A stretch of DNA of 64,000 bases from Achromobacter xylosoxidans (GTDB taxonomy: Bacteria; Pseudomonadota; Gammaproteobacteria; Burkholderiales; Burkholderiaceae_B): contig NZ_LN831029.1 of assembly GCF_001457475.1 (NCBI RefSeq), forward strand, positions 6,448,001-6,512,000, written 5' to 3'. Every line of letters begins with the position of its first letter. The first letter of the stretch is position 1. The position numbers and the translations under genes are program-made. The notes beneath the pieces are model-generated. The model was given only the letters and a program-made list of their open reading frames with translations. It was not told the origin of the DNA and made no database searches. Shown here one piece after another: positions 1 through 9,400 of this stretch.

Positions 1-283
1 CGTGCGGGTGGCGCTCTTTCCAGCGCTCGACCGCCTTCTCCGCGCCCAGGCCCATGGCATAGCTGATGGCCCCGCCAATGGTGTTGCCGGCGGTCGCCAC
101 CAGGATGGCGGGCCAGAACATGTCCGGCGACAGTTTCAGATAACCGAACACCGCCGGCTCGGACCCCAGCGGCAGCAGCGTGGCGGAAATCAACGACACC
201 GCGAAGATCGCGGGCAGGCCGACCGAGGGCAAGGCCAGCAGGCCAAGCAACCAGTGGACGGCGGAGAGGAGGCTTTCTTCCAT
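1..283 (-). CDS. YqaA-family (SNARE-associated/DedA-like) membrane protein, 3' end missing
   Basis: Reading leftwards from an ATG at 283, the frame stays open to the window edge (94 codons). It begins MEESLLSAVHWLLGLLALPS and continues with hydrophobic segments and the stretch ISATLLPLGSEP, which resembles the YqaA branch of the VTT/DedA superfamily of inner-membrane proteins. These proteins are implicated in lipid or membrane homeostasis; no substrate can be assigned here. The C-terminal part, including the rest of the VTT domain, lies outside the window. It is divergent from ilvA, with 165 bp between the two starts. Confidence 0.75.
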   Translation of the reverse strand, partial: MEESLLSAVHWLLGLLALPSVGLPAIFAVSLISATLLPLGSEPAVFGYLKLSPDMFWPAILVATAGNTIGGAISYAMGLGAEKAVERWKERHPH

Positions 284-448
284 GATGCCAGCGAGTGTAG
301 CCGCGCGCGGCCGCGGCCGTCCGGTGCGTGGCGAAAGCGCCTGAAAACCCTCGGAGACGCGGCTTTCCCTGCAATAATCGCGCTCACGCCGCGGCGCGCG
401 GGCCTGCCCGCGCCCCGCCCTCTTTCCGCCCCAACCCTCGCGCAGTCC

Positions 449-1957
449 ATGTCCACCGATTATCTGAAACGCATCCTGACCTCCAAGGTCTACGACGTCG
501 CGGTCGAATCGCCGCTCGAAGCCGCGCCGCTGTTGTCGCAGCGCATGGCGAACACGATCCTGCTCAAGCGCGAGGACACCCAGGCCGTCTTCAGCTTCAA
601 GCTGCGCGGGGCGTACAACAAGATGGCCAACCTGGCGCCGGCGGCGCGCAACCGCGGCGTGATCGCGGCCTCGGCCGGCAACCACGCCCAGGGCGTGGCG
701 CTGGCCGCGTCCCGGCTCGGCTGCCGCGCGGTCATCGTCATGCCCACCACCAGCCCGCAGGTCAAGATCGACGCGGTGCGCCGGCTGGGCGGCGAAGTGG
801 TGCTGGCCGGCGAAAGCTTCTCCGATGCCTACGCCCACGCGCAGACGCTGGAGAAAAAGGAAAAACTGACCTTCGTGCACCCCTTCGACGATCCCGACGT
901 GATCGCGGGCCAGGGCACGGTCGGCATGGAGATCCTGCGCCAGCATCCCGGCCCGATCGACGCCATCTTCGTGGCCATCGGCGGAGGCGGCCTGATCGCC
1001 GGCGTGGCCGCCTACATCAAACAGCTGCGCCCCGAGATCAAGATCATCGGCGTGCAGACCGAAGACTCCGACGCCATGCTGCGCAGCGTGCGCGCCGGCC
1101 GCCGCGTGCAGTTGAACGACGTAGGGCTGTTCTCCGATGGCACCGCGGTCAAGCTGGTCGGCGCCGAGACCTTCAAGCTCACCCGCAAATACGTCGATGA
1201 TTTCGTCGTGGTGGACACCGATTCCATCTGCGCCGCCATCAAGGACGTGTTCCAGGACACCCGCAGCGTGCTGGAGCCGGCCGGCGCCATGGCCGTGGCG
1301 GGCGCCAAGCAGTACGCCGCCGAACACAAGCTCAAGGACAAGACGCTGGTGGCCATCGCCTGCGGCGCCAACATGAACTTCGACCGCCTGCGTTTCGTGG
1401 CCGAACGCGCCGAGGTCGGCGAGATGCGCGAGGCCGTCTTCGCCGTCACCATGCCGGAACAGCGCGGCAGCTTCCGCCGCTTCTGCGAACTGGTCGGCGA
1501 GCGCAGCGTGACCGAATTCAATTACCGCATCTCCGATTCCGACCGCGCCCATGTCTTCGTCGGCCTGCAGGTTTCAGCGCCGACCGAACCCGACAGGATT
1601 GCCGGCCACTTCCGCCGCCATGGCTTCGATACGCTGGACCTGACGCACGACGAAATGGCCAAGACCCACTTGCGCCACATGGTCGGCGGCCGCTCGGCGC
1701 AGGCGCGCGACGAGTTGCTGTACCGCTTCGAATTTCCCGAGCGGCCGGGCGCGCTGATGCGCTTTCTGAACGCGATGAACCCGGAATGGAACATCAGCCT
1801 GTTCCACTACCGCAACCAGGGCGCCGACTACGGCCGCATCCTGATCGGCATCCAGGTGCCGCCGGCCGACAAGAAGCAATTCCGCAACTTCGTGGCCGAG
1901 CTCGGCTATCCGCACTGGAACGAGACCGACAACCCGGCCTACAAGCTGTTCCTGTAA
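449..1957 (+). CDS. ilvA: Threonine ammonia-lyase, biosynthetic (IlvA)
   Basis: PLP enzyme converting L-threonine to 2-oxobutanoate and ammonia, the committed step of isoleucine synthesis, in the cytoplasm. The 502-residue product is close to the usual 500-515. The PLP lysine is K51 in SFKLRGAYN, and the phosphate-binding glycine loop GGGGLIAG lies near residue 178. The C-terminal third carries two ACT-like regulatory repeats (about 330-400 and 427-495), the hallmark of the isoleucine-inhibited biosynthetic form rather than the catabolic TdcB type. The start MSTDYLKRIL was chosen because the open frame upstream of it is Arg/Gly-rich and not protein-like. A hairpin terminator follows the stop. 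Confidence 0.96.
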   Translation: MSTDYLKRILTSKVYDVAVESPLEAAPLLSQRMANTILLKREDTQAVFSFKLRGAYNKMANLAPAARNRGVIAASAGNHAQGVALAASRLGCRAVIVMPTTSPQVKIDAVRRLGGEVVLAGESFSDAYAHAQTLEKKEKLTFVHPFDDPDVIAGQGTVGMEILRQHPGPIDAIFVAIGGGGLIAGVAAYIKQLRPEIKIIGVQTEDSDAMLRSVRAGRRVQLNDVGLFSDGTAVKLVGAETFKLTRKYVDDFVVVDTDSICAAIKDVFQDTRSVLEPAGAMAVAGAKQYAAEHKLKDKTLVAIACGANMNFDRLRFVAERAEVGEMREAVFAVTMPEQRGSFRRFCELVGERSVTEFNYRISDSDRAHVFVGLQVSAPTEPDRIAGHFRRHGFDTLDLTHDEMAKTHLRHMVGGRSAQARDELLYRFEFPERPGALMRFLNAMNPEWNISLFHYRNQGADYGRILIGIQVPPADKKQFRNFVAELGYPHWNETDNPAYKLFL

Positions 1958-1977
1958 TTCCCGGTCCGGAAAGCGAG

Positions 1978-2011
1978 AGGGCCTCCAAACGGAGGCCCTG
2001 CCCTTCTTTGC
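1978..2011 (+). terminator. Rho-independent terminator after ilvA
   Basis: A 9-bp perfect stem (AGGGCCTCC at 1978-1986, loop AAAC, GGAGGCCCT at 1991-1999) is followed by a moderately T-rich run (CCCTTCTTTG). It starts 21 bp after the ilvA stop. Confidence 0.75.
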
Positions 2012-2117
2012 TCAAGACCCGCCCGGCTGCAACCTGGAGGGGGGGTTCGCTGTCACTCGGCGGCTCACGGAGATGTGCCGCGCATTCAGCAAGGTGCAGC
2101 CAGGCCGGCGCCTGCGC

Positions 2118-3242
2118 TTAGAACCGGTGACGCAGACCCACCGCGAAGGCGGTGTCGCTGGCATCGCGCTGGAACGCGTAGTTGTCGGCGTAGGACGCAT
2201 ACGCATACAGGTTGGTGCGCTTGGTGAAGTCGTACGTGTAGCCCAGGCTGTAGACGTTGAAGGTCGCGTCGTCGCCGGTCAGCTTGTCGTTGCTCGGCGT
2301 GGCGCGCTGCCACGAGCCGAAGACAGCGTGGCGGCCCAGCGGCACGGTGGCGCCGATCATGTAGGAATTGGCGCGGAAGCCGTCGGCCAGCTTGAACGTG
2401 CCGAACTTCTGCATGCCGTCCGGCGTGGTGCCCATGTTCTGGCCTACGAACCAGCCGTCGCGAGTCTGGCCGAAAGCCGCCGCCAACTTGACCACCTCGA
2501 AGTCGTAGGTGCCGCCAATCAGGTACGACTGGATACGCGCGCTGGACTTGCCGCCGATGTTGTCATTGGACGGATTGAAGCGGTCATAGGCTGCCGCCAG
2601 GTTCAGCGGGCCGTTCAGGTATTGCACACCCGCGGTCAGCACACGGTTGTTGTTGCCCGTGGCAAAGCCGGTCTGGTGCTTTTCCTTGACGCCGTCTTCA
2701 ACGCTGTCATCGGCGCTGAACGAATAGCCCACGCCGATCTTGAAGCCGTCCATGCTGGGGGTCTGGTACAGCACCATGTTGTCCAGGCGCATCGTGTTGG
2801 CGCTGCTGAACGTGGTGCCCAGGTTGGCGTTGTTGTAGCTGATCGAGAACGGGTCGATCGAGCCGAAGTACTTCGAGGCCAGGTTGGTCTGGCGGCCGAA
2901 TTCCAGGCGGCCCCACGAGTCGCTGTCCAGGCCCACGGTGGCCTGGCGGCCCCAGAGACGGCCGCTTTGCAGCGACTGGCCGTTCATCGGGCCGAAGCCG
3001 CCTTCCAGGTTGAACACGGCGCGCAAGCCATCGCCCAGGTCTTCCGAGCCGCGCAGGCCGAAGCGCGAACCGCTGCTCACGCCCTGCACGCCGGCGACGC
3101 GGCTTTGCGAATTGCCGTTGAATTTGACTTTTTCGTAGCCGATACCGGCGTCGATCAAGCCGTACAGCGTCACGGAGTCGGCAGCCTGCGCGGCACCGGC
3201 AAAGCCGGTCAGCAACGCGACAGCCAATAGCGTCTTTTTCAT
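2118..3242 (-). CDS. Gram-negative porin, outer-membrane beta-barrel
   Basis: General diffusion porin of the outer membrane, 374 residues. It has a signal peptide (MKKTLLAVALLTGFAGAAQA, cleavage before ADSV) and the typical mature N terminus SVTLYGLIDAGIGY. It contains the FGLRGSEDLGDGLRAVFNLE block shared by neisserial/bordetellal porins. The final residue is phenylalanine (GLRHRF), the signal recognised by the BAM assembly machinery. It is monocistronic: the convergent ilvA ends 160 bp away and the upstream gap is 430 bp, as expected for a highly expressed porin with a long leader. Solute preference cannot be read from the sequence. Confidence 0.95.
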   Translation of the reverse strand: MKKTLLAVALLTGFAGAAQAADSVTLYGLIDAGIGYEKVKFNGNSQSRVAGVQGVSSGSRFGLRGSEDLGDGLRAVFNLEGGFGPMNGQSLQSGRLWGRQATVGLDSDSWGRLEFGRQTNLASKYFGSIDPFSISYNNANLGTTFSSANTMRLDNMVLYQTPSMDGFKIGVGYSFSADDSVEDGVKEKHQTGFATGNNNRVLTAGVQYLNGPLNLAAAYDRFNPSNDNIGGKSSARIQSYLIGGTYDFEVVKLAAAFGQTRDGWFVGQNMGTTPDGMQKFGTFKLADGFRANSYMIGATVPLGRHAVFGSWQRATPSNDKLTGDDATFNVYSLGYTYDFTKRTNLYAYASYADNYAFQRDASDTAFAVGLRHRF

Positions 3243-3673
3243 GAGAGTCCTCGAAATGGCAAGATAAAGGCAATCCGCATCCGTACGGCGGGTTCCGCTT
3301 CGGGCTGCGTGCCGCTACGAAAAAGCGAGCGGCGTCTGCACTGAATCTAGTGTCGGACCTGGAACAATTTGAAGTAATCCGAATTTCGAAGAACTACTTT
3401 CCATGGGTGGGATAATGCGCGGCGGCAGCCGCTTCCACACGTCGAGGAACGCGCTTTAACGTCTTGATATCAAATGCGAATTGTTGCTCGCAATCGCGCC
3501 GCGACGGCCTCCGCGACGTGGCCCGGCGGGCCGGGCGATCGACATCACCTGTTGCGCGAGCCGCACAATTTTTGCGGCATAAACACCACATGCGAGGCCA
3601 CACGCAGCCTCCCGCATCAAAGGCAAAACCCCTTGCAGGGGCTTATGCCTCCATGCGGCGCGGCCGTGACGAC
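3243..3673. other. Intergenic region upstream of porin gene
   Basis: 431 bp with no credible gene. It should hold the porin promoter and leader (minus strand) and the 3' end of the DUF4148 transcript. Two small signals are visible: a short minus-strand hairpin (CCCC-TTGCA-GGGG, 3629-3641) followed on that strand by TTTTGCCTTT, a weak candidate terminator for the DUF4148 gene, and the 10-bp palindrome TTGATATCAA at 3464-3473. The 3340-3400 part is noticeably AT-richer than its surroundings. Confidence 0.5.
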
Positions 3674-4057
3674 TCAGCGCCCCTTGGGCGGGTAGTCGAG
3701 TTCACCGAAGGTGTATTCGCCGCGGGCCTTGGCCTGGGCCAGTTCTTCGCGCACCTGCTCGCGCGTCTTGCCCATGGCCTGCGGGGCGGCGGCACGCGGC
3801 GGGTAATCCAGCTCGCCGGTGGTGACCTGGCCGGCGGCCTTGGCGCTTTGCAGCTCCTGCTGGACCTGTTCGCGCGTCAGGTTGGTCTGCTGGGGAATGG
3901 CGGGGGGGTAATCCTGTTCGCCGAACGTGACCTGGCCGGCGGCCTTGGCGGCCTGCAGTTCCTGCTGGACCTGTTCGCGGGTCTTGCCTTCGGCGTGGGC
4001 GGCGGACATGCCCGCGAGCGTTGCGGTAACCATGATTGCGGTAGCTAGGGCTTTCAT
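3674..4057 (-). CDS. Secreted DUF4148 triple-repeat protein
   Basis: 127-residue protein with a signal peptide (cleavage after about residue 22, SAAHA-EGK). Three near-identical units of about 35 residues follow, starting at residues 26, 61 and 98. Each unit has the plan TREQVQQELQxAKAAGQVTxG followed by E-x-DYPP. Each carries an amphipathic helix and a DYPP turn, so the mature protein is repetitive and probably largely helical. DUF4148 proteins are small periplasmic proteins common in Burkholderiales and have no established function. Most have one or two repeats, so three is at the long end. It is transcribed alone, divergent from the LysR gene at 4434. Confidence 0.88.
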   Translation of the reverse strand: MKALATAIMVTATLAGMSAAHAEGKTREQVQQELQAAKAAGQVTFGEQDYPPAIPQQTNLTREQVQQELQSAKAAGQVTTGELDYPPRAAAPQAMGKTREQVREELAQAKARGEYTFGELDYPPKGR

Positions 4058-4433
4058 TGCATTGACTCCATCCTAAACCTGGCACACCGTCCGCCGCCAG
4101 GGCGACGGCGGCAATGTGTCAATTCGATTGCTGGGGTGAAGTATCTGGCGATCAGGCCTTAGTAAAAACCCTTATTTTGGTGAACATATTTGCATATGCG
4201 GGACAATTGCCGAGCACATACGCGGAACCTGCGCATCAATTGCGCAATGCCGACCTTGCTCCGATGTGATCCGCCGCCGTCCATTCAGCTACGCGCCAGC
4301 CGTGTAACGAAAAATGGGCGCAGCCGCGCCCCGAAGTTTCTTTGTCCTAACTAAATAGACATTTCCACTGCCGGGACAATAATTCCATTTATCATATGAC
4401 CCTGCCAGAAATGGAATTGAAATCGAGGGCTCC
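4058..4433. promoter_or_regulatory. Divergent intergenic region with perfect inverted repeat before lysR
   Basis: 376 bp between the DUF4148 gene (minus) and the LysR gene (plus), AT-rich for this genome. A perfect 10-bp inverted repeat, AATTCCATTT at 4381-4390 and AAATGGAATT at 4409-4418, is separated by 18 bp and ends 15 bp before the LysR start codon. LysR regulators commonly bind dyads near their own promoters, so this is a candidate autoregulatory site. No gene is seen in the interval. Confidence 0.55.
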
Positions 4434-5324
4434 ATGGACATCCAGCTTAACGACATCGCGCTTTTCGTCGAGGTCGCCAAGCGCAAGAACTTCAGCCATG
4501 CCGCGGAAGCCTTGAATATTCCGACGTCCACGCTGTCACGCCGTGTCAGCGAACTCGAGCGCAGCGTAGGCATGCGGCTGCTCAACCGCAGCACCCGCAA
4601 GATCGACCTGACCGAAGCCGGCGCCATCTATTTCGAGCGGTGCCGGCACATCGTCGAAGAAGCCCGCATCGCCCACGATCAGTTGCTCGATATGGCGGTG
4701 CAGCCCAAGGGCCGCCTGCGCATCTCGCTGCCGACCAGCCTGGCGCAGTTGTTCCTGCCCGCCGTGATCCGCGAATTCCGCGAACAGCATCCGGATATCG
4801 AGTGCGATTTCGATCTGAGCATGCGGCCGATCGATCCCATCAGCAATCCATTCGACCTGATCCTTCGATTCGGGCAGCAACCCGATTCCAGCCTGATTTC
4901 ACGCAAGATCGTGCTGATGGCCCACCAGCTGTATGCCTCGCCGGATTACCTGGCACGCCACGGCGAACCGCGGGTGCCGGCCGACCTGACGCATCACGAA
5001 TGCCTGCGGCCGACGATGCGCGACGAGTCATCCTTCTGGATGCTTCATTCAGGCGACAAGGTCGAGCGCGTGCAGGTCTCCGGGCGGCTGTCCGCCAACA
5101 ACGTCGGCATGCTGGGACGCCTGGCCGGCCAGGGGCTGGGTATCACGCCACTGCTGGTGTTCGATGCAATGGAGCGCGCGATCAAGCAGGCCGGACTGGT
5201 GCGGGTGCTGCCCGACTGGAGCCTGACGCCGCTGCCCCTGTTCGCCTTGCTGCCGTCCCGCATGCTGCCCGCCAAGACCAAGGCTTTCCTGGACTTCATC
5301 CAGCCGCGGCTGTCGGACGCCTGA
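4434..5324 (+). CDS. LysR-family transcriptional regulator (CrgA-like)
   Basis: 296-residue one-component DNA-binding regulator. The N-terminal winged helix-turn-helix spans about residues 4-62 (NFSHAAEALNIPTSTLSRRV). A LysR substrate-binding domain follows, with the start KGRLRISLPTSL typical of the CrgA/DhcR branch. No metabolic operon is adjacent; the neighbours are a DUF4148 gene and apt, so the target and inducer are unknown. A 10-bp inverted repeat just upstream may be its own operator. It converges on apt; a hairpin (GAGCCC at 5323-5328, GGGCTC at 5338-5343) overlaps the stop codon and may slow transcription, but no T-tract follows it. Confidence 0.9.
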   Translation: MDIQLNDIALFVEVAKRKNFSHAAEALNIPTSTLSRRVSELERSVGMRLLNRSTRKIDLTEAGAIYFERCRHIVEEARIAHDQLLDMAVQPKGRLRISLPTSLAQLFLPAVIREFREQHPDIECDFDLSMRPIDPISNPFDLILRFGQQPDSSLISRKIVLMAHQLYASPDYLARHGEPRVPADLTHHECLRPTMRDESSFWMLHSGDKVERVQVSGRLSANNVGMLGRLAGQGLGITPLLVFDAMERAIKQAGLVRVLPDWSLTPLPLFALLPSRMLPAKTKAFLDFIQPRLSDA

Positions 5325-5354
5325 GCCCTTTTCCTTCGGGCTCGCCGCCGCGTT

Positions 5355-5906
5355 TCAGACGGACGCGCTGTCGTACTGACAGACGGTGTACAAGGGCGTG
5401 CCGGTGGCCGCGATCTTGGCCGAACCGCCCAGCTCGGGCAGGTCGATGATGGCGGCGGCCTCGACCACGTTCGCACCCAGGCGCTGCAACAGCTTGATCG
5501 CCGCCAGCATGGTGCCGCCGGTGGCGATCAGGTCATCCACCAGCAGGACGCGCTGCCCCGTGCGCACGGAGTCCGTGTGCATTTCGACGGCGGCATTGCC
5601 GTACTCCAGCGAGTATTCCTCGGCCACCGTGCGATAAGGCAGCTTGCCCTTCTTGCGCACCGGCACGAAACCCAGGTTGAGTTCATAGGCCAGCACGCTG
5701 CCGATGATGAAACCGCGCGCGTCCACGCCGGCCACCAGGTCCAGGCGCTGGCGCATGTAGCGGTAGACGAAGAGATCGATCAGCACCCGGAACGCACGAG
5801 GATCCTGCAGCACCGGCGTGATGTCCCGGAAAATGATGCCGGGTTGGGGCCAGTCTGGAACGCTGCGGATGGTGCGCCGGATGTACTCGGCGTTGTCGGT
5901 CTGCAT
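5355..5906 (-). CDS. apt: Adenine phosphoribosyltransferase
   Basis: Purine salvage enzyme making AMP and pyrophosphate from adenine and PRPP. The PRPP-binding signature [14 protein letters not shown] is present, as are the N-terminal [18 protein letters not shown] segment and [16 protein letters not shown], both typical of Apt. 183 residues from ATG 5906; the frame stays open 16 codons further upstream but that extension lacks family similarity. It lies 54 bp downstream of cydC on the same strand, so readthrough from the cyd operon is possible although the functions are unrelated. Confidence 0.95.
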   Translation of the reverse strand: MQTDNAEYIRRTIRSVPDWPQPGIIFRDITPVLQDPRAFRVLIDLFVYRYMRQRLDLVAGVDARGFIIGSVLAYELNLGFVPVRKKGKLPYRTVAEEYSLEYGNAAVEMHTDSVRTGQRVLLVDDLIATGGTMLAAIKLLQRLGANVVEAAAIIDLPELGGSAKIAATGTPLYTVCQYDSASV

Positions 5907-5960
5907 GGAAGACGGCCCTGAAGAATTGAAGCAACGCGAACTATAACCGCGCAACCGCGC

Positions 5961-7658
5961 TTAAGCCAGGATTGCCATCGCCGATGACACGTCATGCAAC
6001 TGTCCGCCGCGCAATATGCAACAGCGGTCGACGGCGCCGGCGGGCAATGCGGCGTGCGTCGCCAACACGACCGTGCGCCCCAGCACCGCCTGCCCCAGGT
6101 CGGCGAAGAACGCGGCTTCGGCCGCGCCGTCCAGGCCGGCCGTCGGCTCGTCCAGCACGATGACCTCTGCCGGCGACAGCAAGGCGCGCGCCAGACACAG
6201 ACGCCGCGCCTGGCCGGCGGACAATTGCGAGCCGGTCTCGCCGGTCCAGGTATCCAGGCCGTCGGGCAGGCCCCTCACGAACTCCCCCAGCCGGGCCGCG
6301 TCGAGGGCGCGCCACAGCGTGGCATCGTCGGCCTGCGGATCGCCAATCAGCAGGTTGGTGCGCAGCGTTCCCAGGAACACCGGCGCATCCTGCGACAGCA
6401 AGGCGATGCGTCGATGCCAGTCGGCCTGGGCGCAGGCGCGGGCGTCCACATCGGCGTAGCGCACCTGGCCCGCCAGCGGATCCTCCAGGCGCAACAGCAG
6501 GTGCAGCAAGGTGGACTTGCCCACGCCGCTTTCACCCAGGATCGCCACCCGTTCGCCAGGCTCCACCCGCAGGCGCAGATCGCGCAGCAATGGCGCGGGC
6601 GGCTCCGCCGACCTGGCCGGATAGGCGAACGTCAGGTCCACCACTTCCAATGCACCGCGTCGCGGCAGCGGACTGGGCGCGGCCGGATCGCGCATGTCGG
6701 GTTCGCGCTGCGCCACATCGCGGATGCGCTGCGCGGCCGACAGGGCCGACCCCATGCGCGAGGCCCCGCGCATGATGGGACCCGCCACTTCGAAAATGCC
6801 GATCACGGCCAGCAGCAGGCCCGCCAGCAGCGGCCCCTCCAGCGCGCCGGCTTCATGCTGTGCCAGGCCGAACCACAGCAAGGCCACCAGCGACAGCCCC
6901 GCCGCCGCCTGCAGGAACCACTGTCCCCTGGCGGCCACCCGCGCCTGGCTGGCGCGCGCCCTGGCGCTGGTCTGGCACAGCCGTTCGAAATGCGCATGGG
7001 TCTGCGCCTGCGCGTGCAGCGCCACCATGTCGGCATGGCCATCGACCGCGTCCAGCGTCGCGGCGCGCAATCCGGCGGCGCTTTCCTGCGCCGCCGCGCC
7101 GGGCGCGCGCGCCGCCCGCAGCAGCCACAGCGGCACCAGCACGCAAACCGTCAGCAAGGCCAGCGCGAACACCAGCGCGGCCGCGGGCACCCAATAGCCC
7201 AGCACCGCCGTCAGCGCCGCGCCGGCCAGGATGGCGGTAGCGAGCGGCGCCAGCACGAACAGGAAGACGGTGTCCAGCGCATCGACATCGCCGGTCATGC
7301 GGGCCACCAGGTCGCCGCTGCGATAGCGCGCCAGCTGTCGTGGCGTCAACCGGATCAGCGCGGCGAACACCGCCGCGCGCAAATCCGCCAACAGGCGCAG
7401 CGTGGCCGCATGCCCGACCACGCGGTCGGCGTAGCGCGAAACGATCCGCAGGAACGACAGGCCGCGCACCAGCGCGGACGGCGCGAACAGGTTGAAGGCG
7501 CCCCCGGCGCCGGCCAGCGCCGCGCCGGTCAGGAACCAGCCCGACACGCCGAGCAGCCCCACGCCCGCGGCGACAGTCGCCAGGGCGCAGAACAACGCCA
7601 GCAGCAGCCCGCCCTTGCGGCGTGCGTAGAGCGGCAGGAGCAGCAATAGATTCTTCAT
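5961..7658 (-). CDS. cydC: Heme/thiol ABC exporter CydC subunit
   Basis: Half-transporter of 565 residues that pairs with CydD to export cysteine/glutathione (and bind haem) across the inner membrane, needed to assemble cytochrome bd. A six-helix ABC membrane domain (about 1-320) precedes the ATPase domain. Walker A GESGVGKST is near residue 374, the signature is LSAGQARRLCLARALL and Walker B is VIVLDEPTAGLD. The start ATG (7658) overlaps the cydD stop as ATGA, implying translational coupling. The much longer open frame in the same phase (to 8105) overlaps cydD and is not real coding. Confidence 0.94.
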   Translation of the reverse strand: MKNLLLLLPLYARRKGGLLLALFCALATVAAGVGLLGVSGWFLTGAALAGAGGAFNLFAPSALVRGLSFLRIVSRYADRVVGHAATLRLLADLRAAVFAALIRLTPRQLARYRSGDLVARMTGDVDALDTVFLFVLAPLATAILAGAALTAVLGYWVPAAALVFALALLTVCVLVPLWLLRAARAPGAAAQESAAGLRAATLDAVDGHADMVALHAQAQTHAHFERLCQTSARARASQARVAARGQWFLQAAAGLSLVALLWFGLAQHEAGALEGPLLAGLLLAVIGIFEVAGPIMRGASRMGSALSAAQRIRDVAQREPDMRDPAAPSPLPRRGALEVVDLTFAYPARSAEPPAPLLRDLRLRVEPGERVAILGESGVGKSTLLHLLLRLEDPLAGQVRYADVDARACAQADWHRRIALLSQDAPVFLGTLRTNLLIGDPQADDATLWRALDAARLGEFVRGLPDGLDTWTGETGSQLSAGQARRLCLARALLSPAEVIVLDEPTAGLDGAAEAAFFADLGQAVLGRTVVLATHAALPAGAVDRCCILRGGQLHDVSSAMAILA

Positions 7659-9400
7659 GCGTCTTTCACTTGGGCATCGGCGATGCGCAGCACCCGCGGA
7701 AAACGCGCGGCGACCGCGGGCGAATGCGTGGCCAGCAACAGCGTCCGTCCGGCGGCGAATGCCAGGATCTCGTCCAGTACGCGCGCCTGTGTCGCCTCGT
7801 CCAGATGCGCGGTGGGTTCGTCCAGCAGGATCAGGCCCGGATCGCGCAGGAACAGCCGTGCCAGCGCGACGCGCTGCGCCTGGCCGCCCGACAGGCCATG
7901 TCCGCGACTGCCCAACAGCGTGTCCAGCCCCTGCGGCAGTCCGGCGGCAAACTCCAGCACACAGGCACGGCGGGCGGCTTCCCGCAGCGCCGCGTCGTCG
8001 GCCTGCGGACGGCCCAGGCGGATGTTGTCGGCAATCGAGCCGGCCAGCAGTTGCGGCTTCTGCCCGATCAAGGCCACGCGCGCGCGCAAATCGGCCTCGC
8101 CCCACTGATCCAGGGGCACCCCGTCCAGACGGATGTCGCCCTGGGCGGGGCGCAGTCGCGCGATCGCTTCGATAAGGGTCGACTTGCCGATGCCGCTGGG
8201 GCCCATCAGCGCCACATGTTCACCCGGCGCCAGCGTCAGGGCCACATCAGCCAACACCGGCGACGGCCGGCCAGGTGCCGTCACCGTCAGGCCGGCCACC
8301 GTTGCCGCAGCGCCGCCCGGCGGGCGCGCCAGCGGCGCATCGGACGCGGGCGCGACGCCCTCCTCCCGCGGCAGGCCATCGAACAACGTGGCGATCTGCG
8401 ACACCGCCGCCAACGCCGTGGCGCGGTCATGATAGTGCGCCGCGAACTGGCGCAGCGGCGCATAGACTTCGGGCGCCATCAGCAGGCAGAACAACCCGGC
8501 CTGCAGCGTGAAAGGCGACCAGCGCAGGTCCAGGAAACCCAGGTAGCTCAGGCCGATGTAGACGGCCACGCCCGCCACGCCGAGCGCGGCAAAGAACTCC
8601 AGCACCGCCGAGGAAAGAAAGGCGATGCGCAGCACGGACATGGTGCGCTGGCGCAGCGCATCGCTGGCCGCGGCCACGGACGCCGCCTCGGCCTCGGCGC
8701 GACCGTACAGCTTGAGTGTCGACAGGCCGCGCATGCGGTCAGCGAAAAACCCCGACAGGCGGGCGAAAGCGCGCAAGTGGCGGCGGCTGGCGCCTTGCGC
8801 ACCCCAGCCCACCAACGCCATGAACAAGGGAATCAGCGGCGCCGTGATCAACAACACCAACCCGGCGATCACGTCGACCGGCAGCAGCAATACCGAAAAC
8901 GCCACCGGCAGCAGCGCCGCCGCGGCCATGGCCGGCAGGTACTTGGCGAAAAAGCCGTCGAGCGCCTCGACCTGATCCACCAGCGCGCTGGCGATTTCAC
9001 CCGAGGCCTGTCTGCGGCTCCAGTCAGGTCCTTTTTGCAGCAGGCGCGCAAACAGGGCCTGGCGCACATGGCGCTTGATGCGTTCGGCGGCGTCCGCCCC
9101 GGCGCGCTCACCCGCCCAGGTAATGCATGCACGCACCAGGATCAGGGCCACGATGGCCAGGATCTGCCCCAGCAACTCCTGGCGCGCGACGTGCCGGACG
9201 ATGGCGGCATCCAGCACGCTGGCCAGCAGCCAGGCCTGCGCCACCAGCAGCGCGCCCGACACCAGGGGCGCGGCGCCGGCCAGCATCAGCGGGAGCCGCG
9301 CCACCCCGGCCAGCGCCATCAACCAGCGCGATTGCTCGCGCGGCGGCTTGCGCAGGCTGGCCGAGGGATCGTGCTCCAGGCTGCTCGCGCGGCCGTTCAC
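7655..9400 (-). CDS. cydD: Heme/thiol ABC exporter CydD subunit
   Basis: 581-residue partner of CydC. The membrane domain spans about residues 25-330. The ATPase domain has Walker A GPSGIGKST near residue 400, LSGGQAQRVALARLF and LILLDEPTAHLD. The start is GTG at 9400 and overlaps the last codons of cydX (GTGA), so cydX, cydD and cydC are chained by 4-bp overlaps. This places the maturation exporter directly in the oxidase operon; in E. coli cydDC is elsewhere on the chromosome. Confidence 0.94.
   Translation of the reverse strand: MNGRASSLEHDPSASLRKPPREQSRWLMALAGVARLPLMLAGAAPLVSGALLVAQAWLLASVLDAAIVRHVARQELLGQILAIVALILVRACITWAGERAGADAAERIKRHVRQALFARLLQKGPDWSRRQASGEIASALVDQVEALDGFFAKYLPAMAAAALLPVAFSVLLLPVDVIAGLVLLITAPLIPLFMALVGWGAQGASRRHLRAFARLSGFFADRMRGLSTLKLYGRAEAEAASVAAASDALRQRTMSVLRIAFLSSAVLEFFAALGVAGVAVYIGLSYLGFLDLRWSPFTLQAGLFCLLMAPEVYAPLRQFAAHYHDRATALAAVSQIATLFDGLPREEGVAPASDAPLARPPGGAAATVAGLTVTAPGRPSPVLADVALTLAPGEHVALMGPSGIGKSTLIEAIARLRPAQGDIRLDGVPLDQWGEADLRARVALIGQKPQLLAGSIADNIRLGRPQADDAALREAARRACVLEFAAGLPQGLDTLLGSRGHGLSGGQAQRVALARLFLRDPGLILLDEPTAHLDEATQARVLDEILAFAAGRTLLLATHSPAVAARFPRVLRIADAQVKDA

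Noticed and set aside
5323..5343. Terminator between lysR and apt
   Set aside because: GAGCCC/GGGCTC can pair, but there is no T-run on either side and it overlaps the lysR stop codon, so it is not listed as a feature.
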